DNA from: an uncultured Sulfurovum sp.
GTDB lineage: Bacteria > Campylobacterota > Campylobacteria > Campylobacterales > Sulfurovaceae
Direction: 5' to 3'
Assembly (NCBI GenBank): GCA_947313765.1
Contig: CAMZNQ010000087.1
Location: 1 to 10,777 of the forward strand
DNA: 10,777 bases
The notes under the pieces were generated by a model. The model had not been told where the DNA came from. It saw only the letters and a program-made list of their open reading frames with translations, and ran no database searches. The position numbers and the translations under genes are program-made. Within the stretch, counting starts at the first letter, position 1; the number at the start of each line of letters is the position of its first letter. This document shows, one piece after another, positions 1 to 6,594 of this stretch.

Positions 1-1619
1 GCTCCTTTTTTAGCTCCAATTTTTAGGGCTGTTTTTGTAGCCACATAACTTAAACTAGCTCCTCCCGTAAATGGAGTAGCAACTATAGAAAGAACTATTA
101 ATGTATTATCTAACGTATCTAAGTTTCCTAAATAACGTTCAAGTTTAGTAAATTTATGATTTTCTAATGAGTCAATATTTTTTGATATTAAATCATTAAG
201 GGATTCACGTAATAGTTGCTGATTAAAACTCTTTTCATATAAGACTCTATCACTCAAAGGCACATCTGTTTGTCTAGGATAGTTGGTTAAAAGTACATTT
301 AAATATTTAGGTGCATTGGGGCTTTGGGGTGTATATTCTGACTCTACTATCTGATTATAATCTGTTTGTAAGGTAATACTTTCAAAATAGCCCACAGTCT
401 CTATTTTTTTGATTAAAGCAATATTTACTGATTTTTCATAAGGCAATTTATTTAATAAATTTTTAAAAATATCCCACTGTTTATTATTTAGATTTGTATA
501 TAGGTTTGCAACATAAAATAGTGACATAATTCCATTATCTATTTCTGATAAAGAGGAGGATAATACATTGAAAAAATGATTTTGTTCATTCATAAGTTTA
601 ATTATTGACTCAATATTTCCATTTCCAAATAGAGCAAAATTATCTTTAGTACTTTGAGTACATTTTCCACTATTAAAAAGAGAAATTATATAATCCTCTT
701 TAATTAAAAATTTAAATAGTTTCTCAAAATCTCTATTAGAACTTCTATTAATCTCTAGTAAGTATGGATAAATGTTTTCAATAGTAAGTAGAGCATAATC
801 TCTTTGATTCATATTATTCTCATATTGATACTTTTTAAACATTGTTTTATAGATAAAAACAACCCTATGTTGAATATTCTCAAGTTCAGATAAAGATATT
901 TTTTCTTTAGAAAATGACTCTTTTTTAGGTTTTAAAAAATATGCGAAATATTGGGGTCTATGTGCTATATTATTAATTTCTTCTTTAGATAATTCTTTAG
1001 ACAATTTATGGAAATTCTCAATTAACTCTTCAAAAGAGTAAGTATCATTAATTGCACTTAGTACTATCCCAAAAGAGCTTATTATATCTACTGAAACATT
1101 TTGTTTTAATCTTTTATAAAATAGAATAGACTCCTCTTTAGTTGACGCGTAATAAGCAGATAAAAGAAGGTAGTTAATATAATTGAAATCTTTTTTTATT
1201 TTTATTCTATCTATTTTTTTAACTTTTTCTTTTACAAGATAATTGAAATTTTCTAAGAATTTATTAGATATTTTTTGATTTAGAAAAAACTCTTGAAAGA
1301 TTGAATTATTAAAAATTAGTTGAGTAAATTGAATATCTGTTTTTAACATTTCTTTAACTATTTTGTCGTTTTCTTCTAGTTTATCTAAAAGGTCAATTCT
1401 ATCAGACTTAATAATTGAGGCATAAATTGGAATAATTTGACAACCTACAGAGTCAATTGTATCTTCCATTCTAATTTTATATTTAGAGATAGTTTTTTCA
1501 TAAGTGCTGAACTCTTTTGTACAACTATTTATAATCGGATTTTTTTCTTCTCCATCACAACCCAATAATAAAATGAATAATATAAGTATAATTAAGATAT
1601 TGAGACTTCTCTTTTTCAT
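1..1619 (-). CDS. Large lipoprotein of unknown function, 3' end beyond window
   Basis: The frame is open without a stop from an ATG at 1619 to the left edge, 539 codons, so the C-terminus is missing. An AAGGG ribosome-binding site lies about 6 bases before the ATG. Residues 1-21 form a lipoprotein signal: basic MKKR start, a hydrophobic stretch rich in Ile and Leu, then LLLGC with Cys21 as the predicted lipidated residue. Asp22 follows; in E. coli Asp at this place retains lipoproteins in the inner membrane, but whether this holds in Campylobacterota is uncertain. Residues 22-500 are polar, Lys/Glu/Asn/Ile-rich and probably mostly helical. Near residues 505-530 a hydrophobic Gly/Ala-rich segment (IVLSIVATPFTGG and following) is followed by a Lys-rich stretch, which could be a membrane-active or transmembrane segment. 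I recognise no family. Transcription is probably independent of argS because over 300 bases separate them. Confidence 0.85.
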   Translation of the reverse strand, partial: MKKRSLNILIILILFILLLGCDGEEKNPIINSCTKEFSTYEKTISKYKIRMEDTIDSVGCQIIPIYASIIKSDRIDLLDKLEENDKIVKEMLKTDIQFTQLIFNNSIFQEFFLNQKISNKFLENFNYLVKEKVKKIDRIKIKKDFNYINYLLLSAYYASTKEESILFYKRLKQNVSVDIISSFGIVLSAINDTYSFEELIENFHKLSKELSKEEINNIAHRPQYFAYFLKPKKESFSKEKISLSELENIQHRVVFIYKTMFKKYQYENNMNQRDYALLTIENIYPYLLEINRSSNRDFEKLFKFLIKEDYIISLFNSGKCTQSTKDNFALFGNGNIESIIKLMNEQNHFFNVLSSSLSEIDNGIMSLFYVANLYTNLNNKQWDIFKNLLNKLPYEKSVNIALIKKIETVGYFESITLQTDYNQIVESEYTPQSPNAPKYLNVLLTNYPRQTDVPLSDRVLYEKSFNQQLLRESLNDLISKNIDSLENHKFTKLERYLGNLDTLDNTLIVLSIVATPFTGGASLSYVATKTALKIGAKKG

Positions 1620-1781
1620 AATTTACCCTTTAATGTTTTTGGATAAATTAATTTTATCAAACATCAATGAAAGGTTATGTCGTATAAAAGAAAAAGTACT
1701 CTTAAAATGGTAATAAAATTAAAAAAGTATCAACAACAGCTGTAATAAATAATTAATAAAAACAGTTAAAAATATATAATC
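1620..1781. other. AT-rich intergenic leader of the lipoprotein gene
   Basis: No gene is visible here. The stretch is very AT-rich and must carry the promoter of the leftward lipoprotein gene. I cannot choose a -10 with confidence among several AT-rich candidates. A 6-bp inverted repeat, GATAAA (1642-1647) and TTTATC (1653-1658), lies just before the gene's ribosome-binding site and might be an operator or chance. The palindrome ACAGCTGT lies within 1726-1733. Confidence 0.3.
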
Positions 1782-1934
1782 CTATGTTAAATAACTCCTT
1801 AAAAATTCTTCTAGTTTCTCTTACAAATATAGAGGAGAGATAATCCTAATATTTGGTATCTAGTAGCATACTATTTGTAAAATTTCCTCTTCAAAAGTCA
1901 TTTTCATAGAGACTAACAAGCCCCCATCATCAAA
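1782..1934 (-). pseudogene. C-terminal remnant of a WYL-domain transcriptional regulator
   Basis: Read leftward in one frame from 1934, this stretch encodes FDDGGLLVSMKMTFEEEIL, then QIVCY, a TAG stop (1860-1862), IPNIRIISPLYL, a TAA stop (1821-1823), EKLEEFLRSYLT and a final TAG (1782-1784). This matches the end of WYL-domain regulators, where a 'DGS..vs.kvt.e.eIlp.v..W.P.i.Ii.P..L.ek......yL' pattern is usual. The first stop sits where the conserved Trp is expected (TGG to TAG is one base) and the second where a Lys would fit (AAA to TAA is one base). The rest of the gene is absent: upstream in this frame is argS, in another frame, with a stop at 1941-1943. WYL proteins are usually ligand-sensing DNA-binding regulators, often linked to defence or DNA-damage loci. 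The identification is by pattern only, but similarity resumes in the same frame after each stop. Confidence 0.72.
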
Positions 1935-3630
1935 TTTTATCTACTACTTTAATCCCTAGAATATCTAAAGATTTTTTGATTACAGAAGCTGTCAATTTTG
2001 CTAGTTGTAGACGGCTCATTTTAATATCTTCTTGAATATCCCCTTTTAGGATAGGGTTTAACTCATAAAATTTCATAAATAGAGTTACAACATCATAGAG
2101 GTATGAAGTAATGGTGTGTGGTGTCGCTTCTATTGATGCTTTTATTAATGTATCTTCAAATTTTAAAATCATCAAAGCTAGACGATGTTCAGTCTCATCT
2201 CCTATGATAATATTACCCTCTATCTTAGAATCATATTTTCGTAAAATAGATTGTATTCTTGCATATCCATACTGCATATAGAGTGACGTATTACCTTCAA
2301 ATGAGAGCATCTTATCCCAAGAGAATATATAGTTTGATTCACGGCTAATACTTAAATCTGCATACTTAACTGCTCCAATTCCAACTACATTAGCAATATT
2401 ATTTAGTTCATCTTCAGAGTAGTTATCTCTCTCTTTAATGGACTCTTTAGCCTTTACAACAGCTTCATCAAGAAGGTCAATAAGTTTAATCACTCCACCG
2501 TCTCTAGTTTTAAATGGTTTTCCACCCTTATCCATCATTGTTCCAAAGCCAATATGTTCTAGTATTGTATCTTCATCTACCATTTTAGCTTTTTTTGAAA
2601 TATCAAATACCTGTTTAAAGTGTTGTCCTTGTCTAGCATCTACAACATAACAGATACGGTTAGCTTTCAACTCTCTACTTCTAAACTCTAATCCTGCTAA
2701 ATCGGTAGTAGCATATAGATAACCACCATCTCCTTTTTGAACAATAACAGGAACATCTGAACCATCTAAAAAGACACACTTTGCACCATTAGATAGGGTC
2801 AAGAAACCTCTCTCTTCTAATCTTTTAATGATGTTTGGTAGCATAGGATTGTAGAAACTCTCTGCACGAACATCATCGCGAGTCAATTTCACATCTAGTT
2901 TTGAGTAGACCTCTTCACAATGTTTTAGAGAAGCATCAATAAAACTTTTCCATAATTTCAAACAGTGTTCATCTCCACTCTGAATCTTTACCACATACTC
3001 ACGAGCTTTGTTAGCAAACTCTTCACTCTGGTCAAATTTAACTTTTGCATCTTTGTAGAACTGCTCCAAATCTTTTAGTTCTGTACTATTGCCATCTGCT
3101 CCTTGCTCTTCAAGATAGGCAATCAACATACCAAACTGTGTTCCCCAATCTCCAATATGGTTTTGACGAATAACATCATCTCCTAAAAACTCTAAAAGGG
3201 TAGCTAATGTATCTCCAATAATGGAAGAGCGTAAATGTCCAACATGCATCTGTTTTGCCATATTTGGCCCAGAGTAGTCAATGATTACTCTTTTAGGATT
3301 TTCAATATATCCAACACCCACTCTATCATCATTAACAATAGAGTTTAATTGAGTAGATAGCCACTCATCACTTAACCATATATTAATAAACCCCGGCCCT
3401 GCTACCTCTACTTTAGAGATAATTCCTGTTGTATCTATATGCTCTACAACATTAGTGGCAATCTCTCTTGGATTCTGTTTTAATATTTTAGCTAATTTCA
3501 TGACTCCATTAAATTGGTAGTCTCCAAACTCGGGTTTTGTAGCATCAGATATGACAATATCTTTGGATTCAATATTAGCATTATTTAATGCATTCTCAAT
3601 AATTTTACTAAGTTCTAATTTGATTTTCAT
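1930..3630 (-). CDS. argS: Arginyl-tRNA synthetase
   Basis: Charges tRNA-Arg with arginine in the cytoplasm, using ATP. The 566 residues fit the class I ArgRS family. The order is an N-terminal additional domain (about 1-95), then the catalytic Rossmann core with the HIGH motif as HVGH at 129-132 in the usual setting (SGPNMAKQMHVGHLRS), NHIGDWGTQFG at 157-167 and ATTDLAGL at 307-314. At the KMSK position there is the GFGTMMDKGGKPFKTRDGG loop (361-379), as in many ArgRS that lack a true KMSK. The DALR anticodon-binding domain fills the last ~120 residues (SLYMQYGYARIQSILRK onward). The protein ends LGIKVVDKI; many family members end near 'LGI..PERM', so the last residues are a little unusual, and a gene remnant abuts the stop. 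The start ATG has GGA 7 bases upstream. It is the last gene of the gmk-tatA-argS group, 76 bases after tatA. Confidence 0.97.
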   Translation of the reverse strand: MKIKLELSKIIENALNNANIESKDIVISDATKPEFGDYQFNGVMKLAKILKQNPREIATNVVEHIDTTGIISKVEVAGPGFINIWLSDEWLSTQLNSIVNDDRVGVGYIENPKRVIIDYSGPNMAKQMHVGHLRSSIIGDTLATLLEFLGDDVIRQNHIGDWGTQFGMLIAYLEEQGADGNSTELKDLEQFYKDAKVKFDQSEEFANKAREYVVKIQSGDEHCLKLWKSFIDASLKHCEEVYSKLDVKLTRDDVRAESFYNPMLPNIIKRLEERGFLTLSNGAKCVFLDGSDVPVIVQKGDGGYLYATTDLAGLEFRSRELKANRICYVVDARQGQHFKQVFDISKKAKMVDEDTILEHIGFGTMMDKGGKPFKTRDGGVIKLIDLLDEAVVKAKESIKERDNYSEDELNNIANVVGIGAVKYADLSISRESNYIFSWDKMLSFEGNTSLYMQYGYARIQSILRKYDSKIEGNIIIGDETEHRLALMILKFEDTLIKASIEATPHTITSYLYDVVTLFMKFYELNPILKGDIQEDIKMSRLQLAKLTASVIKKSLDILGIKVVDKI

Positions 3631-3672
3631 AAATTTTCCATGATTTGTAGGATTTTTGTAGGGATAATATTA

Positions 3673-3696
3673 ATATTCTATCTTTTGATAGAATAT
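3673..3696 (-). promoter_or_regulatory. Perfect 10-bp hairpin between tatA and argS
   Basis: ATATTCTATC (3673-3682), a TTTT loop, and GATAGAATAT (3687-3696) form a perfect inverted repeat. It starts 11 bases after the tatA stop and ends 42 bases before the argS ATG. No run of U follows it in the leftward transcript, so it is a poor intrinsic terminator. A role in partial termination, mRNA processing or protecting the tatA 3' end is possible. A 12-bp palindrome AATATTAATATT (3666-3677) overlaps its argS-proximal arm. Confidence 0.5.
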
Positions 3697-3706
3697 CTAT
3701 TTTAAA

Positions 3707-3940
3707 TTAAGCTTTTGGAGTTGTAGTTGTAGTTTTAACCTCTGCAATTGTCTCTTTTGTTTCAGATTTAATCTCTTTAGCCTCAGCTACTTTATCTTCT
3801 GGCTTCTCATCATCTTTTACAGCTGTTTTGAAATCTTTAATACCTTTTCCTAGTCCCTTTGCTAATTCTGGTATTTTTTTACCTCCAAAAAGAAGTATTA
3901 TGACTCCAACAATTACTGCTAATTCTATTCCACCTGGCAT
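3707..3940 (-). CDS. tatA: Twin-arginine translocase pore subunit TatA
   Basis: Small inner-membrane protein that oligomerises to let folded, twin-arginine-signalled proteins cross the cytoplasmic membrane together with TatC. The 77 residues show the family layout: a short N-terminal membrane helix (about 5-18, with a polar Glu6 near the place where other TatA proteins carry a polar residue), the FG hinge (Phe18-Gly19), then the amphipathic helix GGKKIPELAKGLGKGIKDFK (19-38), and an acidic/Lys tail ending in a run of five Thr. The AAGGAT ribosome-binding site lies 8 bases before the ATG. tatB and tatC are not in the window. It is sandwiched between gmk and argS, as I recall for C. jejuni. A TATAAT lies about 60 bases upstream, so it may be transcribed both from its own promoter and by read-through. 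Confidence 0.95.
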   Translation of the reverse strand: MPGGIELAVIVGVIILLFGGKKIPELAKGLGKGIKDFKTAVKDDEKPEDKVAEAKEIKSETKETIAEVKTTTTTPKA

Positions 3941-3997
3941 TATATATATCCTTTGATAAGTTTTCTCAATATATTACTATTAAGATTATTAAAAAAG

Positions 3998-4003
3998 ATT
4001 ATA
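3998..4003 (-). promoter_or_regulatory. Likely -10 element of tatA
   Basis: Leftward TATAAT lies just beyond the end of gmk, with a T-rich stretch downstream. It would start transcripts about 50 bases before the tatA ATG. No convincing -35 is seen, which is common for sigma-70 promoters in Campylobacterota. Confidence 0.45.
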
Positions 4004-4015
4004 CTCTGATTTTAG

Positions 4016-4624
4016 TTAATTTTCCCAATGTTGTACTATTTTTTCCAACTCTTGAGAGTTTTGTTTCAATCTTGAAGCATTAGCCACTGTTATAAATTGA
4101 GCCGATGCCTCTTCAACTTTATCATTAATAATGAGAAAATCAAACTCACCAATAGCCTTAATCTCCTCTTTTGCATTATTAACTCTTCTCTCTATTACCT
4201 TTGTATCATCTGTACATCTTGCATATAGACGTTTCTCTAACTCTTTTAGTGTTGGAGGAGTAATAAAGGCAGAAGTTACATAGCTACCCATTTTGGCACG
4301 TACTAAACGATGACCTTGAACATCAATATCAAAAATGACCAATTTTCCCTCTTTAAGAGCATTATTTACAGGTTTTAAAGATGTTCCATAGTAGTTACCA
4401 TGTACAGTTGCATACTCTAAAAACTCTCCTGCTTTAATTCCATCTTCAAACTCTTCATGAGTTACAAAGTGATAATCAATTCCCTCTTTTTCTCCATCTC
4501 TAGGTTCTCTTGTGGTAGTTGAAACAGAAAAGTAGTACTCTCCAATATGAGAAGATGCATGATGTATAATGGTACTTTTTCCTGCCCCAGATGGGCCAGA
4601 TAGAACTAAAATAGCTCCTTTCAT
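4016..4624 (-). CDS. gmk: Guanylate kinase
   Basis: Phosphorylates GMP to GDP with ATP; essential for guanine nucleotide supply and cyclic-di-GMP/ppGpp precursors. The 202 residues match the family length. The P-loop GPSGAGKS is at 10-17, the GMP-binding segment STTTREPRDGEKEGIDYHFV at 35-54, GEFLEYATVHGNYYGT at 66-81, and FDIDVQG at 98-104; the lid Arg residues lie in EKRLYARCTDD and IERRVNNA. The start ATG overlaps the stop of the upstream acidic-protein gene as ATGA, so the two are very likely translationally coupled. Nothing in the sequence looks degraded. Confidence 0.97.
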   Translation of the reverse strand: MKGAILVLSGPSGAGKSTIIHHASSHIGEYYFSVSTTTREPRDGEKEGIDYHFVTHEEFEDGIKAGEFLEYATVHGNYYGTSLKPVNNALKEGKLVIFDIDVQGHRLVRAKMGSYVTSAFITPPTLKELEKRLYARCTDDTKVIERRVNNAKEEIKAIGEFDFLIINDKVEEASAQFITVANASRLKQNSQELEKIVQHWEN

Positions 4625-5949
4625 TGTTTTGCTTCAGGAAATTTAATGGTAATCTCAATGGTTGTACCAGCTAAAAGGTCTTTTAGTGTTCCTACTGGTA
4701 GATCAGAGAGCGTATTTACTATATTAGTAGATTCAGTAGATATAGACTCTTTTACCTCTTCTACTTTATTATCTATCACTTTATCTTTTTTCTTAGTATT
4801 CTCTTCTATTTCTATTTTATTAATATCAAAATCGGGAGCAGGAGACTCATTAAACTCATTACTCTCAATATCTAAGCTATCATCTTTTTCAAGAATATTT
4901 TGAATAGAGAACTCTTCTGATTTATTTAAATCTTTTGTATCTAACTTTATATCATCTGTTTTATTTTCTTTTTTCTCTTCTAGCTTTATAATCTCTTCAA
5001 AACTTGTTTCAATCTTCTCTTTAGACTCTTTTTTATCTATCTTATCTATTTTAATTTCACTATCTAATTTTTTATCATTTTTATTATCTTTTCCAAAGAG
5101 GTCAAACTCTTTTTCTAAAGAGTCTCCATTTAAATCTAAATTAAAATCAGAAAATTCATCTTTATCTAATTTTTTATCATTTTTATTATCTTTTCCAAAA
5201 AGGTCAAACTCTTTTTCTAAGGAGTCTTCATTTAAATCTAAGTTAAATATATCTTCATCTTTCTCTTTTTTTGGAAATGATTTCTCTAACTCTTTATTAA
5301 AATCATTATCTTTAATCTCACCAAATAACTCCTCTTCTTTATTATCTTTTTTATTACTTTTTGCAAATAAGTCCTCATCATCTAAAGAGATTAAAAAATC
5401 ATCACTATTTTGATGTTTAGATGATTTATCTGTAGCAAAAAGAGGTTCATCATCTTCAAGCTTAAAACTATTATCTAAATCTTTAGATGTTTTAGATACA
5501 CCAAAGAGAGGTTCATCATCTTCAAGGTTAAGGGTACTATTTTCATATTTAGATGTTTTAGATACATCAAAGAGAGGTTCATCATCTTCAATATTAAGAG
5601 TATCACTTGCATCTAAGATGCCATTTGAACTTTTCTCTTCAACAGAACGTATAATTGCTGAAACCTCAGATGGTAAGAAAGGTTTTAAAATAGTTGTATC
5701 AAATAGAGATTTATTGTTATTATCATCTTGTGTATAGAAAAGCACTCTTTTTTCTGTTTTAATATTATTTAAAATGACACCCTCTATCTCTTTATTCCAT
5801 GAGTCTGAATCTACAAATACAATATCATATTTACTATTTTTTACTTCATTAATCTCTTGAATTTCATCTATCTCTATCTCCTCTTTTCTTGCACTCAATG
5901 CAGTCAATCGAGAGACAACAGGATTACTATTTATTAATAATATTTTCAT
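4621..5949 (-). CDS. Degenerate receiver-domain protein with long acidic repeat tail
   Basis: Start: ATG at 5949 has a strong AGGAG 6-7 bases upstream; an in-frame ATG at 5991 would add 14 residues but would place the AGGAG inside the gene, so I prefer 442 residues. Residues 1-105 look like a response-regulator receiver: MKILLINSNP (strand 1), YDIVFVDSDS with Asp47 at the phosphorylation position, RVLFYTQDD, and TTILKPF with Lys89. The acidic pair after strand 1 is replaced by Asn/Ser, so normal Mg-dependent phosphorylation is doubtful. Residues 110-410 are highly charged (Asp, Glu, Lys), probably disordered, with two repeat families. Residues 414-439 (LSDLPVGTLKDLLAGTTIEI and on) are non-acidic and look like a folded terminal motif. 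It sits upstream of gmk like the 'highly acidic protein' Cj1178c of C. jejuni, as I recall. Function unknown; a scaffold or polar regulator is only a guess. Confidence 0.85.
   Translation of the reverse strand: MKILLINSNPVVSRLTALSARKEEIEIDEIQEINEVKNSKYDIVFVDSDSWNKEIEGVILNNIKTEKRVLFYTQDDNNNKSLFDTTILKPFLPSEVSAIIRSVEEKSSNGILDASDTLNIEDDEPLFDVSKTSKYENSTLNLEDDEPLFGVSKTSKDLDNSFKLEDDEPLFATDKSSKHQNSDDFLISLDDEDLFAKSNKKDNKEEELFGEIKDNDFNKELEKSFPKKEKDEDIFNLDLNEDSLEKEFDLFGKDNKNDKKLDKDEFSDFNLDLNGDSLEKEFDLFGKDNKNDKKLDSEIKIDKIDKKESKEKIETSFEEIIKLEEKKENKTDDIKLDTKDLNKSEEFSIQNILEKDDSLDIESNEFNESPAPDFDINKIEIEENTKKKDKVIDNKVEEVKESISTESTNIVNTLSDLPVGTLKDLLAGTTIEITIKFPEAKQ
5062..5247 (-). repeat. 102-bp tandem repeat in the acidic protein gene
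   Basis: Two in-frame copies begin at 5247 and 5145 (reading leftward). The first 28 residues of each, starting FNLDLN(E/G)DSLEKEFDLFG, are identical except for one Glu/Gly change (residues 235-262 and 269-296). The period is 34 codons. Near-identity at the DNA level suggests recent duplication. Confidence 0.85.
5401..5598 (-). repeat. Three 66-bp tandem repeats in the acidic protein gene
   Basis: Three adjacent 22-codon units start at 5598, 5532 and 5466 (leftward) and encode variants of L(N/K)(I/L)EDDEPLF..(S/D)K(T/S)SK, residues 118-183. A fourth, degenerate unit (ISLDDEDLFAK) follows. Conserved EDDEPLF cores with variable spacers suggest repeated short binding motifs. Confidence 0.85.
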
Positions 5950-5990
5950 TTTTGCTCCTAAAGTTATATTTAATATTCTGAATTTATCCA

Positions 5991-6012
5991 ATAATTCTAG
6001 TATAATTCGAGT
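5991..6012. repeat. 11-bp tandem repeat in the divergent promoter region
   Basis: ATAATTCTAGT (5991-6001) and ATAATTCGAGT (6002-6012) differ at one base. The 11-bp spacing places both on one face of the helix, as expected for a protein-binding site. The repeat overlaps the -10 candidates of both divergent transcripts. Confidence 0.55.
5999..6006. promoter_or_regulatory. Overlapping divergent -10 elements
   Basis: TATAAT on the plus strand (6001-6006) would serve the DedA-like gene with a short leader, and TATACT on the minus strand (6004-5999) would serve the acidic protein-gmk operon with a leader of about 45 bases. They share the central TATA. No clear -35 is visible on either side. Confidence 0.5.
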
Positions 6013-6042
6013 TTAAATAAGATTAAATATGAGGATGTTTCA

Positions 6043-6594
6043 TTGTTTGAAGAGTTTATAAATATAATTTTTGATATGGGTTATATGGGTTTTTTTTTCT
6101 ATATGATTGTTGTAGGAACATTTATTCCTCTACCTACTCAACTTATATTATTACCTGCTGGATTTTTAGCTTCAGAAGGGAGTTTTGATATATTAACGAT
6201 TATTATTGTAACGGCTATGGGTACAACTATTGGTGCAACCATTAACTACTTTATGGCAAATTACCTATCTAAACATTGGATTTCAAAAGATAAAAATCGT
6301 AAAATAAAAAAGTTTTTTGGTAGGTATGGTAAACTTTCTGTTGCTCTTGCACCTCTTACTTTTGGATTAGGACAATACATATCAATTCCTGCAGGTATTG
6401 CAAAAATGGATTTGCGTTGGTTTATACCTCTCATATTTCTATCAAATTCCTTATGGAACTTTTCTATGTTGATGTTAGGTTATATTTTTGGAGAAGATGC
6501 AGATACAAAAACCATCTATTTAGCTCTAGGTGGAGCTACTATTGTCATAGTTTTTATATCCACTTTCATATATAAAGAGTTTAAAGCTTATTAG
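6043..6594 (+). CDS. DedA-like (VTT-domain) membrane protein, atypical
   Basis: 183-residue inner-membrane protein of the DedA/SNARE-associated type, a family linked to lipid scrambling and envelope homeostasis. Start is TTG with GAGGA 8 bases upstream; the nearby ATG codons are in another frame and stop quickly. Hydrophobic segments lie at about 15-30, 34-44, 50-70, 98-120, 127-150 and 158-177. Family landmarks are the GTFIPLPTQLILLPAG segment (25-40), a cytosolic Lys/Arg-rich loop (75-97), GQYISIPAGIAKM (110-122) and a late WNF segment (138-140). Where typical members carry Glu after the PxP, this one has Gln33, and the two Arg residues of the usual 'R.iP..R...AG' are replaced by Leu105 and Gln111. 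It therefore either belongs to a divergent subfamily or lacks the proton-coupled activity. Divergent from the gmk operon. Confidence 0.85.
   Translation: MFEEFINIIFDMGYMGFFFYMIVVGTFIPLPTQLILLPAGFLASEGSFDILTIIIVTAMGTTIGATINYFMANYLSKHWISKDKNRKIKKFFGRYGKLSVALAPLTFGLGQYISIPAGIAKMDLRWFIPLIFLSNSLWNFSMLMLGYIFGEDADTKTIYLALGGATIVIVFISTFIYKEFKAY

Noticed and set aside
1504..1713. Plus-strand 69-codon ORF rich in Leu, Ile and Phe
   Set aside because: It lies mostly antisense to the start of the edge lipoprotein gene, has no ribosome-binding site, and its hydrophobic look comes from AT-rich sequence.
1620..1781. Specific -35/-10 promoter for the lipoprotein gene
   Set aside because: Several AT-rich matches exist, but none has acceptable spacing or stands out from the background.
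1822..1879. Inverted repeat TACAAATA (1822-1829) and TATTTGTA (1872-1879) after argS as a terminator
   Set aside because: The loop is over 40 bases, there is no U-run, and the sequence is explained as decayed WYL coding DNA.
1905..1929. Short ORF starting at the ATG in 1905-1907 as a separate small gene
   Set aside because: It has no ribosome-binding site, stops after 15 codons and lies in the frame of the WYL remnant, which explains it better.
5950..5991. Longer start for the acidic protein (ATG at 5991)
   Set aside because: It would put the strong AGGAG inside the coding region and run into the promoter; the receiver fold begins exactly at the later Met.
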